Source: Saccharina japonica
Taxonomy: Eukaryota; Sar; Phaeophyceae; Laminariales; Laminariaceae
Length of the DNA: 64,000 nucleotides
NCBI GenBank assembly: GCA_008828725.1
Contig: MEHQ01002486.1
Location: 271,963 to 335,962 of the forward strand
Reading direction: 5' to 3'
The notes under the pieces: generated by a model
The model's input: the letters and a program-made list of their open reading frames with translations, nothing else
The model's database searches: none
Told to the model about the DNA's origin: nothing
Shown here: positions 31,014-42,400 of the stretch, piece by piece
Layout: every line of letters begins with the position of its first letter
Position numbering within the stretch: position 1 is the first letter of the stretch
Position numbers and translations under genes: made by a program

Positions 31014-32074
31014 CTGCATATCATATGCATCCATGGACGCGAAAAAAAGCGACGAAAACAAAAAATAAGCCCACATGACACAGTATTTGCAGATAGCGCC
31101 GCAGGTGCGGTATCATCATGGACGCGCAAAAAGCAGAGAAGAAAAGTCGGCATGACACACTATTTTTAGCATATAGCGCCGCGGGTGGGTATAACTACTA
31201 GTACGTACGTAGCGAATGTGAGGTTCTAGTTTTCACGGCGCCAAAGAATTAGGGGCCCGTTTGCTGAATGAAGCGTTCGACAGACCGACCGGCCTGCCTA
31301 CCGACGGATAGATAGACAGACATCCACCAACGCACAACATGTTGACGACTACTACTGTTACGCGAGTTCCTAGAATATGGCGACAGCTCATACTATATTA
31401 CCGCACAGAGTTCGAGAGCAGTGGAAGTGCGTGAGTTTGAGGCGGGAAACGTTAATGCCACGGGTCGGAGCGGGCAAGTTTTGTAGTGCCCATGCGTGGT
31501 TCATTTTTCGGAAGTTCCTCCGGTTATATGTTGATAATCTAGTCACGGGGTTTCCAAAAGAAGAGGCCTTTGTTCACAGTCTGTCGCCCACACGCAGTCA
31601 AACCATCAGACGTCGAAATCAGGCGGTGTCAAGAGCGAGGTCCATATATTACATAGCTTTTTTTTGCTAATTTCATCCCCTTCCTGTTTCGCCGCTTGTG
31701 GCCACCGTCTACCGCCTAGGATAGCGATCGTTTTCTAGCTAGATACTCTTCATTAATACGTAGTGTACCAAACTTCTCCATGTCACATTCGTCTATTTTC
31801 CTCATCTCCTCTAACATATCCCGTTCCTTCCTTCGTGCATTCACATTCTCCCACTATGTACGAGTATGTGAGTTCTACTCTCTATTGCGAAGGAACTGGG
31901 GATGGGGAATAAAAAGGTCCGACCCGCGGCCTTAATATCGCGAATTTGTTTGAACCCTTCAGTCGCATTCGATGTAATTCCTTCATCTCTTTCTCTTTCG
32001 CAACGTGTTTCCTGCTGGATGCTGTTGATGTTATGCATGTTGAGGAGGAGCGTCGGCCGGAAAAAGCTCGTTCA
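31014..32074. other. No confident gene; partial R1 at 31640-31870
   Basis: The upstream HIG1 exon may lie here or further right. R1 text (GCCGCTTGTGGCCACCGTCT, TAGCGATCGTTTTC) is present at 31690-31840. A 97-codon frame at 31377-31670 has no recognisable motif. Confidence 0.4.
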
Positions 32075-32600
32075 GTTCCTGCTGCTGAATGGATTGATTT
32101 GGTTGGTGTGAAAAAAAAAAAGGTTCAGTTCCTGCTGCTGAATGGGCGAACTTGATTGGTGGGAAAAAAAAAACGTTCAGTTCCTGCTGCTGAATGGACG
32201 AACGTGATTGGTGGGAAAAAAAACGTTCAGTTCCTGCTGCTGAATGGGCGAACTTGATTGGTGTGAAAAAAAAACGTTCAGTTCCTGCTGCTGAATGGAC
32301 GAACGTGATTGGTTCAAAAAAAACGTTCAGTTCCTGCTGCTGTTGGTGTGAAAAAAAAACGTTCAGTTCCTGCTGCTAAATGGACAAACGTGATTGGTGG
32401 GAAAAAAAACGTTCAGTTCCTGCTGCTGAATGGGCGAGCTTGATTGGTGGGAAAAAATCGTTCAGTTCCGGCTGCTGAATGGATCGGGGTGAACTTTGAT
32501 GTTTTTGATTGGTCGAAAAACTCTATCCGTCCCTGGTGCTGAATAGATGAACTTGATTGGTCGAAAAAAAAAATCCGTTCCGGGGTACTGAGTACATGAA
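32075..32600 (+). repeat. Minisatellite, ~50-bp unit
   Basis: Nine or ten units of AAAACGTTCAGTTCCTGCTG then CTGAATGGACGAACTTGATT GGTGGG-type text, with poly-A of variable length. It decays at its right end. No unique spacers, so not CRISPR. Confidence 0.9.
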
Positions 32601-32689
32601 GTTGATTAATCTCTTGACCTCACGTCACAGTCGACGGTCGATACAAGCTTGCACACATGGGACAACTATATAATAAGAATCGCTTCCCA

Positions 32690-32935
32690 TTTCATGATCT
32701 ACAGATGGTTTCAAGGCAGATCTAAGTATTCCTGATCTGTATGATCTGTATGATCTGTATGATCTAGCTCATGTTGCCGGGCGGGAACCGTATAGAACTG
32801 GATGATCCAGGACATGCTGTCTGGGTTGGATCTGTACTATTCAGATCCTGCACAACGTCTCATAACAGGAGGTTAGGAGCTAGATTATCTATATATCTAT
32901 CTGTAGATGATCTGTAGATGAGCTATCTGACGCGT
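32690..32935. repeat. GATC-family repeat
   Basis: Includes three TGATCTGTA units in tandem (32736-32765), 'CAAGGCAGATCTAAG' and GTAGATGATCTGTAGATGAG. Confidence 0.6.
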
Positions 32936-34020
32936 GGACGGTTCTCCAACCCATTTGGGGCCCAGGTGAAGCAACCAAAACTATTACTGCTGTTGTTGTA
33001 CATCGAGTGCGGTGTTCCCATATTTTTCTGGTAAAATTCGTATACATACAGTACAGCAGTAGGGGCGCGCAGCAAGCAGCACGACTACTCGTACACGAGT
33101 ACGAGCAGTCAACATGAGGCGTGTGTGTCGGGTATGTCCTTGGATCGTCGTTTTAAAGCTTGGGTACACCCCCGGTACACGTACGACGTATATACCTCAG
33201 GAGCTCAGGAGCCCGGGCTGCCTAGTGTCACCGATGCTCCGATGCCGCAATCATCCCTTTTTCCTTTTTCTTTCTTGGTAAAGGGTTTGGTAGAGAAGTA
33301 GTATGTTATAGAAAATGTGAGTAAAGGAAATTATAATTTTGTCCCACGAGACACTCGGTAACTTTCGCGTAACTTTCGAGTAAATCTCAGACTGGCTTTT
33401 CATTTACCCTACGTACGCTCATCAGCAGTGTCTTTAACCTTGGGCATAGTCGCATTTTGTTTTTAAAATTACTAATTCCAGTATGTGTTGTGTCTACTAC
33501 TGCTGCTGTGTATGCCATATACTGTAGTGCTTTAACCTGAATTGATACTGGCTGCTCTGCTTTGCGCAAACTGGCTGTAGCTCGTATGATGGTATTCATA
33601 TGATATGATACATACCCGAACTCGTTTATGATACGCACATATACCTGGTAATGGCAGACGGGAAAACGAAATACTTTTCGTACTCGTATTAATAGTGGTA
33701 CCCAGCGGTACCTGCCACTCGTACGTCGTTTGTACCAGGTACCAGGCGTACCACTGCTTTCTGCTGGTGAGCCGTTGTTGTTGCTGTTGAGCTCACAGAG
33801 TAGTATCATATCGTTGCCCCATGACGCCATGATCTACCCCGCGGTTGCCAAAAGGCACAAGAGGTCAGTCTACCCAACGCGCAAGATAGCATGATAGAGA
33901 ACAAAGCTGTGAGTATGGTACCAGCTGGGACGCCGTGACAATCTGCTGCTGGTAAATTCGTAAATTCCCGCAAGCGGCGGAAGATAAAATAAGCCGAGCC
34001 GAGGCGCAAGCGAGCCGCAC
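32936..34020. other. No gene seen
   Basis: Contains many TACCAGGTA / TACCTGGTA palindromic words (33640-33740), common throughout the window, and one TATTAATA (33687). Confidence 0.4.
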
Positions 34021-34160
34021 ATGTTCCTAGATATCTCTCTCGCTCACCCTGGCGAGAATTTGGTGAGGGCGGCCACTCCAGCTGCCGAGAAGACTCCTGT
34101 TGCGGCGCCAGCTTGGAAGCCTGACAAGCGTGCCAAGCGAAAGACGGGGAGCCAGACGCG
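34021..34160 (+). CDS. Possible first exon, Lys/Ala/Pro-rich
   Basis: From ATG at 34021 the frame reads MFLDISLAHPGENLV, RAATPAAEKTPVAAPAWKPD, KRAKRKTGSQT and ends at the donor CGCG|GTAAGC. The basic, Ala/Pro-rich composition is exon-like, but no family is recognised. It does not join in phase to the exon that starts at 34793 by any acceptor I tried, so it may belong to a separate gene whose next exon was not found. Confidence 0.3.
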
Positions 34161-34792
34161 GTAAGCCAGCCGCGGAAGGCTTGTGTTCGTCGAATTGGTC
34201 AGGATGTCAGTACTAACATCACCGATTCACCGAATCATCGTGCGCTGAACTACGCTGAACCTGTCCCCGTGCCCGACACTACAGCAGTACGAGAGTCAGC
34301 AGAACGGTACTTCGTGTATAGGTGACGGTTTATACTAAAAATAGTATAGAATGACAACGAATTTTGATGCCTGCAAAGTCGAGGCGAGTCCGTACCTTTT
34401 TCTTTGGCCAAGCGCAGCACTCGACCTCGCTTCGTGGTGGAGTCGATCCCTTGTAAGTGCGCCATAGGTACTGCTGTTGTAGACCTGTCGTAATCTGAGT
34501 GGTGTTGTTGTCGGAATGAAAATGTCTCTTTGTCTCTCTGTCTCTCTCTGAAGCTCTGGAGTGTGGTAGTGTGACGACACGATGACAGATGACACCAATG
34601 GTAATGATATATAATCGTCATATCCATTGGATGACACCTGGTCTGAACAAGAAGAACCGTCACCGGGTTTCGATATAAGGAAGGATGTGTTAAATGTCCC
34701 CAGAAAATGGAGGGACTGTCAGGTTTCAGGTTTCGCTGCCCGTGTCTGCTGCTGCTGCTCTACTCGTCTACCAGCAACAGGGTGTATAGGGC

Positions 34793-37003
34793 ATGGGGCT
34801 AACTGCTGTATTGGCGTTCGCGCTGACAGCTTCCCCAGCAACAGTAGTGACACACAAGGCAGGGAGTCACGCCAAGCAGCACTACGGTCCTGTCCACCAC
34901 CGCTCTCCTTTGATGGCGAACCTGCTGGGTGTGTGCACCGAAGAGGACTGCTTGCAGCAAGGGGCACCCCTTACGCTGGCGAAGCTTCGAAAGGCTGCAA
35001 AGGGGACGGGCATCAAGGTTAGCTTCCTGGCGATATATATGTGTGATGCCTTGCGTATACTGTGCCGCTGATCTTGGTCTGGGTGTGCACCAGCTACGGC
35101 ATTCTAGACTGCTTGTGGCTCGCACCCACTACACCAACGGTGCTGGCTTGCCTCTCGTGTGGTTCGCTTTTTTTGTTTCTTTGCGGGTAGACCTGGGTAG
35201 ACGTACGTAGACAGCACTCTTTTCTTTGAGTTGATTGGTGCTGACGTACGAATATATAGATCTGATGACGTCTGTTTGATTGAGCAGGTTTTATTCGATC
35301 ATATTCGTACCAAGCAGTGGTGGTTATTGGGCGGGCAAGGCAGGCTAATAAGGCGTGCGGCCTCACATGCCTTGCATGGGGCATCAGTCGCCCGGCATCG
35401 CATGATAGGATGGCGATTGGTGTGTTATTGTCGTGGCTTTGTGGGTGTGGTACAATTGGGACACCTAATAAGAAACAGGAGATATGTCCATGCTGGATTT
35501 CTTGTTCGAGAGAGGGTGCTTTCTTTCTACACTACTACGTCGTATGTACCACTATTTTCGTACCAGCAATTTCTAATTTCAAGATTTTTTAGACCTATGC
35601 CAATGGGAAAGCGATGTTGCCATCGTAAAAAGTTTGAATTCCTAAGATCCCCGCCAGGATTTTCCAGGACAAGCTTGCTATGGGACCGATTCTTAAAACG
35701 GAATGTTCCCAAATTTTGGAAAAGCAAAAAAAAGGCAATTCTTGGGCCGATGTTGGGACAAGATCGGCTTCAGAAAATCTCAGGCGGATGTTAGTTCGAA
35801 GCGGCGAGATTCCGAGTCCTCGACAGACATGGATCGACGAAACCAACGACTGCGTCATGAATTCTGAACGCGGTGCGCTCTTTACGGGCTCCGACCCATC
35901 CTAAGGTCACCGTGTTCACACGATGGCCGGTGATATGTGGCGGGCGCTGGCCAGGCGTCTGATAAACAAACAATTGGCCGCTGGTGTGCATAAAACAGAT
36001 GACAAAAATTCTCGATCGGTCTCAAATGGCAAAATATAGGGTTTTCTTCGGGTTGGGCGCCGCCGGTAATCTCTCGCCCCCTAGACCATGGATCCACCTT
36101 ATACCTTCGAGGCCGTCATCTACACTCGTTGGCCTTGCTCGACACGAAGCGGGTTGACCGTGGGCTGAGTCTATGTCGAGATTGAAGGTCTATCGTCGCA
36201 CGAGCTGATTTTTATCAGGGTGTTGACGATTTGGAACGAGAAAAAGCAAATTGCGCCGCCTGCAGCCGTTTGAAAAAAAATAAGAAAACAAAAAATAAGC
36301 CATTTTTTCCCACAGCGGCTGTACGAGCGGATCTTCAGCCTGAAAATTCTAGGGAAACATTTCAAACATCGCTTTCAAACATCGCTTTCCCATTGGCATA
36401 AGTCTGAATCCACATATACATATATTTCCCTCCAAATCTCAGTCTGGCTTTCTAATAACGTGTTTCTTATTACGATAGGTGTTCTGTACTCTGTATATCT
36501 TGTTATTAATACTACATGTATACGTACTACTGTGAGCCGTAGTATCAGGGGAAAGAGGTACGAGTACAGCGATCCGTATTTTCGTGTATGGTACCACTAC
36601 TACTGCTGTGTACGTACAGAGGACCTGGCATACTACTGTACCGTTAAACCGGTACCGGTATGTACCGGTAGTAGGCGGCTGTGATTTTGAGCTGGGGAAT
36701 AACAATGCAATACAGTAGTAGTACCTGATACCAGGCACAGAACAACTCCACTTGGTATACGAGACGGGTTATATTCAAGCAGCAGTAGTATACATTACCT
36801 GGTAGATCAGCAATAGTATACATTACCTGGTAGACCACACATCATTCAGATTGCCTCCTCGCGTGTTGCGCCGGGTGCAGGTGGAATCCTGCCCGTGTTT
36901 AGGCATGTGCGGCCTAGGACCCTGCGTGTCGATCGACTGGGCCGGCTCCCGGATGGAGTCGAGAGGAGGAATACATGCGGACGACGATATGACACTACAA
37001 AGG
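34793..37003 (+). CDS. Thioredoxin-like [2Fe-2S] ferredoxin-domain protein, 3' end not found
   Basis: Exon 34793-35017 starts MGLTAVLAFALTASPATVV, a possible signal or targeting sequence. It continues LMANLLGVCTEEDCLQQGAP and LTLAKLRKAAKGTGIK before GTTAGC. Exon 36881-37003, after GGGTGCAG, reads VESCPCLGMCGLGPCVSIDW and ends near TLQR at GTGAGA. Joined in phase, GTGIK-VESCPCLGMCGLGP gives the two halves of this family. The first is a Cys-x4-Cys followed by a helix, the second a CxCLGxCGxGP loop. Known members bind a 2Fe-2S cluster and are often plastid or mitochondrial; the role here is unknown. The 1.86-kb intron is filled by a nested pair of MITEs. A following exon must exist but I could not locate it. 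Confidence 0.65.
35452..36492 (+). mobile_element. AATAAGAAACAGG-TIR MITE, split by another element
   Basis: The left part (GACACCTAATAAGAAACAGG ... GAGAGAGGGTGCTTTCT) and right part (AAATCTCAGTCTGGCTTTCT ... TTATTACGATAGGTGTTCTG) match the ends of 60548-60735. The middle is occupied by the element at 35591-36405. Confidence 0.65.
35591..36405. mobile_element. TIR element nested in the ferredoxin intron MITE
   Basis: Left end AGACCTATGCCAATGGGAAA, continuing GCGATGTT. The right end read on the minus strand is AGACTTATGCCAATGGGAAA, continuing GCGATGTT. About 815 bp long, no transposase motif seen. Confidence 0.75.
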
Positions 37004-37079
37004 GTGAGACGCCCACATTTTCTCAGCGATAATTCCGCCACAAACTGCAGAGAACATGTCACAACGAACAATCATTGCA

Positions 37080-37850
37080 TTATCATCACCATTCGGTCTG
37101 CTGCATCCGGCAGATGGCGATGGCTTCGTACGAATCAAAGAGCATCGCCATGCGGTTTTGCTGCGTCCAGCGGAGTGCTTCATGCGAACCGTAGAGCATC
37201 TCCATTCGGTTTTTGCTGCATCAAGGGGATTGTTTTTTTGACGAATCACGAAGCTGCACCAATCGGTTTGCTTCTGCAGCTGATTGATAAGAACTATTAC
37301 ATACCTGGTATTTACAACGCATCACCATTCGGTTTGCTTCAAGTCGATTGCTATTCGTATAACACTGGCACGAATAACAACGCATAACCATTCGCTATAC
37401 CGAAAAGTCGTTGAGGATGCACATTATAGGGACATCGGGAACGTGGGCAAGAGATATACACAAGAACCATGCCGACAACATGTCCCGGTCATTAGAAGAT
37501 TCCGTCATTGTTGCAAGTTTGTTCGACTGTGCTGTCAGCCTAGAGGAGGCGAATCGGAAAACTCCGGGCACCAATAGGAAAGTTCCGGACACGAAACGTC
37601 TTTCTCTGCATGCAGCAGATGTCCCTGAGGGGTTGGAAACCCACCCTACCGAGTGGACTGAGGGCAAAGTAGACGCGTACCCCTATTTATATTTGCCTGG
37701 ATATAATACATCACCATATCACGATTCGGTTTTGCTGCATGCAGCTGATGGCTCGTACGAAGCACAGCGCATTAGCGCCATTTGGTGTAATGCAACTTTT
37801 GGTTCAAATCACAATGCATCGCAACACTCAGGTCGGTTTGTCGCAGCGGG
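37080..37850 (+). repeat. Degenerate tandem repeat with CACCATTCGGTTTGCTGCA units
   Basis: The word recurs with drift at about 37086, 37150, 37200, 37255, 37320, 37385 and 37720, spaced near 65 bp in the first part. An open frame at 37411-37857 runs through non-repeat sequence between copies but has no motif I know. Confidence 0.5.
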
Positions 37851-37859
37851 ATACTAAAA

Positions 37860-38749
37860 CCACCCGGCCGGGTGTTTTGATGGCAACCACAGTACTAGGC
37901 GCGCACCGCTAACCTATACCTGGTATGTTTCTTCTCGTTGCCGCCTTGCACGCCAACTGTTGCACTGTTGTGCAGCTCGTGCAAGACGCCGTCAACCCAC
38001 CAACCATAGCGCAGGCGGCGACACAAGAAAGAGACCCCTACGCGGAGCAATGACAAGTCGCGTGGGGCTTGCGGCATGGACGCTTGCTGCGATTTAGCTG
38101 ATTTGACGCCGTTTTTATTTGCGCTTGGCGGGCGGAAGACTCTTGAGGTTCGAAGTACGCATACCATTATTGCTTTTTACGGCGTGCTGAAGCAGTGCCA
38201 CGAAGTGCTGTTGTTGTGTTCGGCCACCGGTATTTTCAATCCACTTTTGCTGGGTTGATTATCGTATTTTGTATTGAGCGTCATTGAAGTTTAATAATAA
38301 TTTCGTGTGCTTTTTTCGGTTTGCTCTTTGTTTTTCGTCCGTGAAGTTGGACGGACGAGTGACCGTAAGAGCAAAAGCTCGAAGGAGCCGAGGACCTGCT
38401 TCATTTTATTTCCAGTCTACTGTACGAGTAGTCAGACCGCGCGACGGTGCGGTCGACGGCGAGACCGCCAAAGCTCCACTTTTAGGAGGCTGGTTACGTT
38501 ACAAGTCTAGTGCGTGTCCGCCAACCTGGACAAATTTGATGTGCACACAAGCAGAAAGCCACAGGTGCTGGTGAACTTGTGAGCACCTACAAAAGGGGAC
38601 AGCGCCCGGAACTGCTCTATATACTCGTAAATATTGTTTTAACATCAAGTCTGACAGGACTTGATTTTAGTGTCTGCCGTGTTTTATTAAGGTATTTGAT
38701 AGGGTTAGCCTGTTAGTTGGGGGTTCGGGGGGGCGCAACGTGGCGCAGT
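37860..38749. other. No gene seen
   Basis: Moderately GC-rich around 38340-38500, with a 96-codon plus-strand frame from 38284 of no recognisable family. Confidence 0.35.
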
Positions 38750-38960
38750 CACACCGGGTGGGTAGAAGGCACACCAATTCGATGCGAGTCGACGAAGGAA
38801 GAAAGGGCTGAAGTCTTCTCACGATAAAAATGCAAGGCACGAACCGGAGTGGGGGAGGAGGGAGAAGAGCCTGCTTTGTAACCCCGGATCTGAGTTACGA
38901 CTAGGAAGGAGAGAAAAAAGAAGGGCGAATATAATAAATGGGATGGAAAGAAGATAAAAA
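38750..38960 (+). mobile_element. SINE body with an empty TA site
   Basis: From GTGGGTAGAAGGCACACCAA to AATGGGATGGAAAGAAGAT. The site reads GAGTTACGACTAGGAAGGAG at about 38891-38910. That is the unoccupied form of the position filled by a MITE at 59577 and by a footprint at 27065. Confidence 0.7.
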
Positions 38961-39492
38961 ACACCCGGTGGTGGTTTAGTTTTCACTGATCGCATTTTAG
39001 ATAGTTTGCAGCTTTGGCTGAATAATACACGATTAAAGACCGGAACTCGAAAACGGTGCGTGGTGTCGTAAAATGTAAAATTTGAACAGAATATTACCCC
39101 ACTTAGCTCAACCGAAAGCCAGTGTTGATATACCTTGGGCGTGAGGTTGCTTTCAGCGAGAAGCTAAACCGTGAAAACACCACCCAATAAATAAGAAGCC
39201 ACTACAGTAGTCACTACCAGGTACGGCTTATACTAACCCTACAAACACACCGCCTTGAGTAACGAGCCCGCTGAACCACTTGAGTCACGACAACACCCAA
39301 TCGCTTGAGTACGAAGCAAGAACGATGTTTCGATTTTGGCACCAGACCCTAGCGTACACTCTAGAGAACTACGCCCCATAAATACACCGCACGGGACTTG
39401 TTTTCGCAAGTTGACGCGAAATTTCACCCTCTTCATAGCATCTGATTCTACTAGTAGCCGCCACATCACGTACGTTGCCGCTCGACGTTCAT
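38961..39492. other. No gene seen; 3' flank of transaldolase
   Basis: Presumably includes the transaldolase 3' UTR just left of 39493. Contains ACTTAGCTCAACCGAAAG and TTGAGTCACGACAACACCC, faintly tRNA-like, without a fold I would defend. Confidence 0.35.
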
Positions 39493-42400
39493 CTACCGTC
39501 GCAGTCGATAATTTTCTAGGTGAGCCGCAATCTCAGCCTCAAGGGCGATTGTGTCCCTCGTGAAGCCTTGCACGCTCGACTGCAGCACGCTTGTGCCGCA
39601 CGCGTCTCGACCCAGAGACTCAATAAACGCTTTCTCCACCAAGCTGGAGGCCGGAGTGATATCTCCGGGGTCGCTCTGGTGTCTCCCTCCTTTCCCAGTA
39701 CTACCCAAAACCTCCTTGGGGGGTAGATGGGCCATTTCGTCGATCAGTCCCGGCGCTGACAGAGAAGAAAGGAAACAGAGAGGGCATTGTAGTCGGTGAT
39801 ATACGACATTAGATCGCGGTGGATCGCAACAGCGGGCAACACAAGGTGTCCATGCTAATAATAATGGCGGCCATTACTCGGGGATACCTTCAGTGAAGTT
39901 GGGTGGCGGCGAGGCGAAGCGGATTCAGGACTGAAACGCAGATTCATCGCGGAGATAGCACGATCTCCATGCCTGCAGATGTCGGCCGGTGTACCTCCAA
40001 GCATTGGTCATTAATATACAGACATGGGGGAAATCCGGTACATTGAGGATTGAGGAGAACATTATCTAAGCTAGAGCGACCGTTTGCCTTTAAGTCAACC
40101 CCCACCTATGGTGAGGTGGTCGCATCCCGCTAGCGCCGTCACTTGGTCCACGCTTCGAAAACTCGCCCCCATCACCTCCGTAGCCAGGCCGTGAGTCACA
40201 AAGTACTCCTTGAGGTCCGTCGTCAGCGTCACCCCAGGGTCTTCACTCGCGGGAACAACAGCCGGGCTCGCTGGACTGGTATTTGCTTTGTGCCAGTCTG
40301 ATACGCGCCCGACATCTGATGTGCGGTATATAGTGACATTTAGGTAGAAAGGAAACACGTGATATTATTGCGGTTTCTGGTGATATCGGGGGGAAAGGTG
40401 TACTTGTTGGCCGGATTGAGTGAAGGCGAATGGACATCGCACGAAGAGAAATTAAAGAACGAAACGGACAGGAAACGGACGTGATATATTCAAAACAGCA
40501 GAAGGGTGCGACATCCCTGTTGCATGAGTACACGACCGTCCGCTGCGGGTTTTGCATCAACCAAACACTAAAAAATAAATCGACGGCGGTCTAAATATCT
40601 ACCAAGAACCATCCGCAAAAAGCACGCGGCAGCTCTACATCTCCCCGTGACAACGCACTTAACGATTGGTGTAAGCGTGTTCACGCGTTTAAAGGAGCGC
40701 TTGCGCATGCAGCATGATGGCTTGAAAGGTTGAAGGCTCACATGTGGCGATGATAGACGCGCCCGCTTCTGCTGCCGCCCTTCCCTGCACCCCAGAGCAG
40801 ACGAGAGTCACCAAGCACTTTATGCCTTCCCGCTCAAGACGCTCCGTCGCTCGAATCCCGGCCCAGGTTGCTGGGGTCTTGATCAAGACTCGCTCTTTCG
40901 CGACGCCCCCCTGACAACGAAGAACGCAAGAAATATTGTCATCCGAGGCAAACACGTACCACTCTGTCTCGAAATATAAGTTCCGTTTGAAATTAATATT
41001 AACATCAAAACGTTCCTAATATTTAGGTACATATATGTACAAGATATATACCAGGCAGTAGGCATCTTATCTGCGAAGCGTTTTATGTCGGAAGCCATCA
41101 CGCGGCATGACTACCGTACACTACTTGCAGCTCGAGGAAGAAATTCCTGTTTTGCCTGACGTCTTATACATATGTAGGGGCACTGAGAAAGGGATTTCAT
41201 GCCCGCAGTTTTCTGATTGGTCTAATAGCGCCATCGTTGTGGCCGGCACCGTACTCACGAAATCCCTTTCCACTGTAGAACTGTATATCATTGGCGCCAT
41301 GTGTACGAATAAGTATCGCCAATAGCCTTTCAATACACTTTAAACATGTACCGCACCAAAAGCAACAACATGGTCTCGGGGGTCACGTCCAATTTTCACC
41401 TCCGCGTACATCGCCACAAGATCACGCGCCTTGGTCACCATGTCTCCGGCGTTTGTTAACCGGATGTCCAGCTGTGTGCATACCCTGCCAATGAAGAGCG
41501 AACATTAGCCGGCAGCCGCAAAAAGTCGTAAACCCACCAAAACCACTCGTATGCGAAGGGTACGGCAGTCCCGACTATCCCATGCACCCCTCCACCCTGT
41601 ACGATCAGCTGGGTAGACATGAAAACACACTCGTAAAACAAAAAATGCGATGCGATCATGGAAAAACAAAACGAACCGTGAAAACAACCTCGTCGCGCGA
41701 AATTAGGGTGGCGCATCACCTGCCTGGAACTACGTCTAGCAAGCGACGGCCTAGGTCCACAGAGACGAGCTCGTGGCCTTCCAACGCCAACGCTGCCCCA
41801 GCCTCTGCGCGAGCCTCCAGCACCTGTCAAACGTGCAAACAAACAATTTCGCCCTCTCAGATATACCAGGTGGTACGCAAGTGTCCAGAGTTGCTGCGCA
41901 ACGGAAGCTGCAGCAGGGCTACGGCTGCTCTTCTCGTGACCGACGGAAGGGGGCGTGGGATGGTTGTATATTTCACCCTGCATAGTAGGAGAGCTATACC
42001 ACTCACTGGTTGATGTTACTGTACATGTTGTTGAACAAGAAAACACAACACGGTACAGCAGTACGCTAAACGCAGCAGCGCAGGCAGGCGTGGGTGCGAG
42101 GCTGCCTTCCCCCGTACGACCCGAACACAACCAACCCTAACCCTACGTAGCTCGGACCATAATCCTAACCTTACTTAGCCCCAACTACTCAACACGGTAC
42201 AGCAGCACGCTAAACGCAGCAGCGCAGGCAGGCGTGGGTGCGAGGCTGCCTTCCCCCGTACGACCCGAACACAACCAACCCTAACCCTACGTAGCTCGGA
42301 CCATAATCCTAGCCTTACTTAGCCCCAACTACTCACAGCGGCAGTATACAAAGCCTAATTGCTGTGCTGATTACTGCGGAAAGCGCAAAAACACTACGTA

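Noticed and set aside
30960-31169. Plus-strand exon beginning GCGAGGAAGATGGG after a CAG
   Set aside because: The same bases form a better minus-strand exon with both acceptor and GTGAGT donor, in phase with the HIG1 exon. The plus-strand reading lacks a donor.
41189-41276. Inverted repeat GAAAGGGATTTC / GAAATCCCTTTC as a regulatory hairpin
   Set aside because: Short arms, long loop, intronic in transaldolase, no second copy seen; could be chance or a worn MITE.
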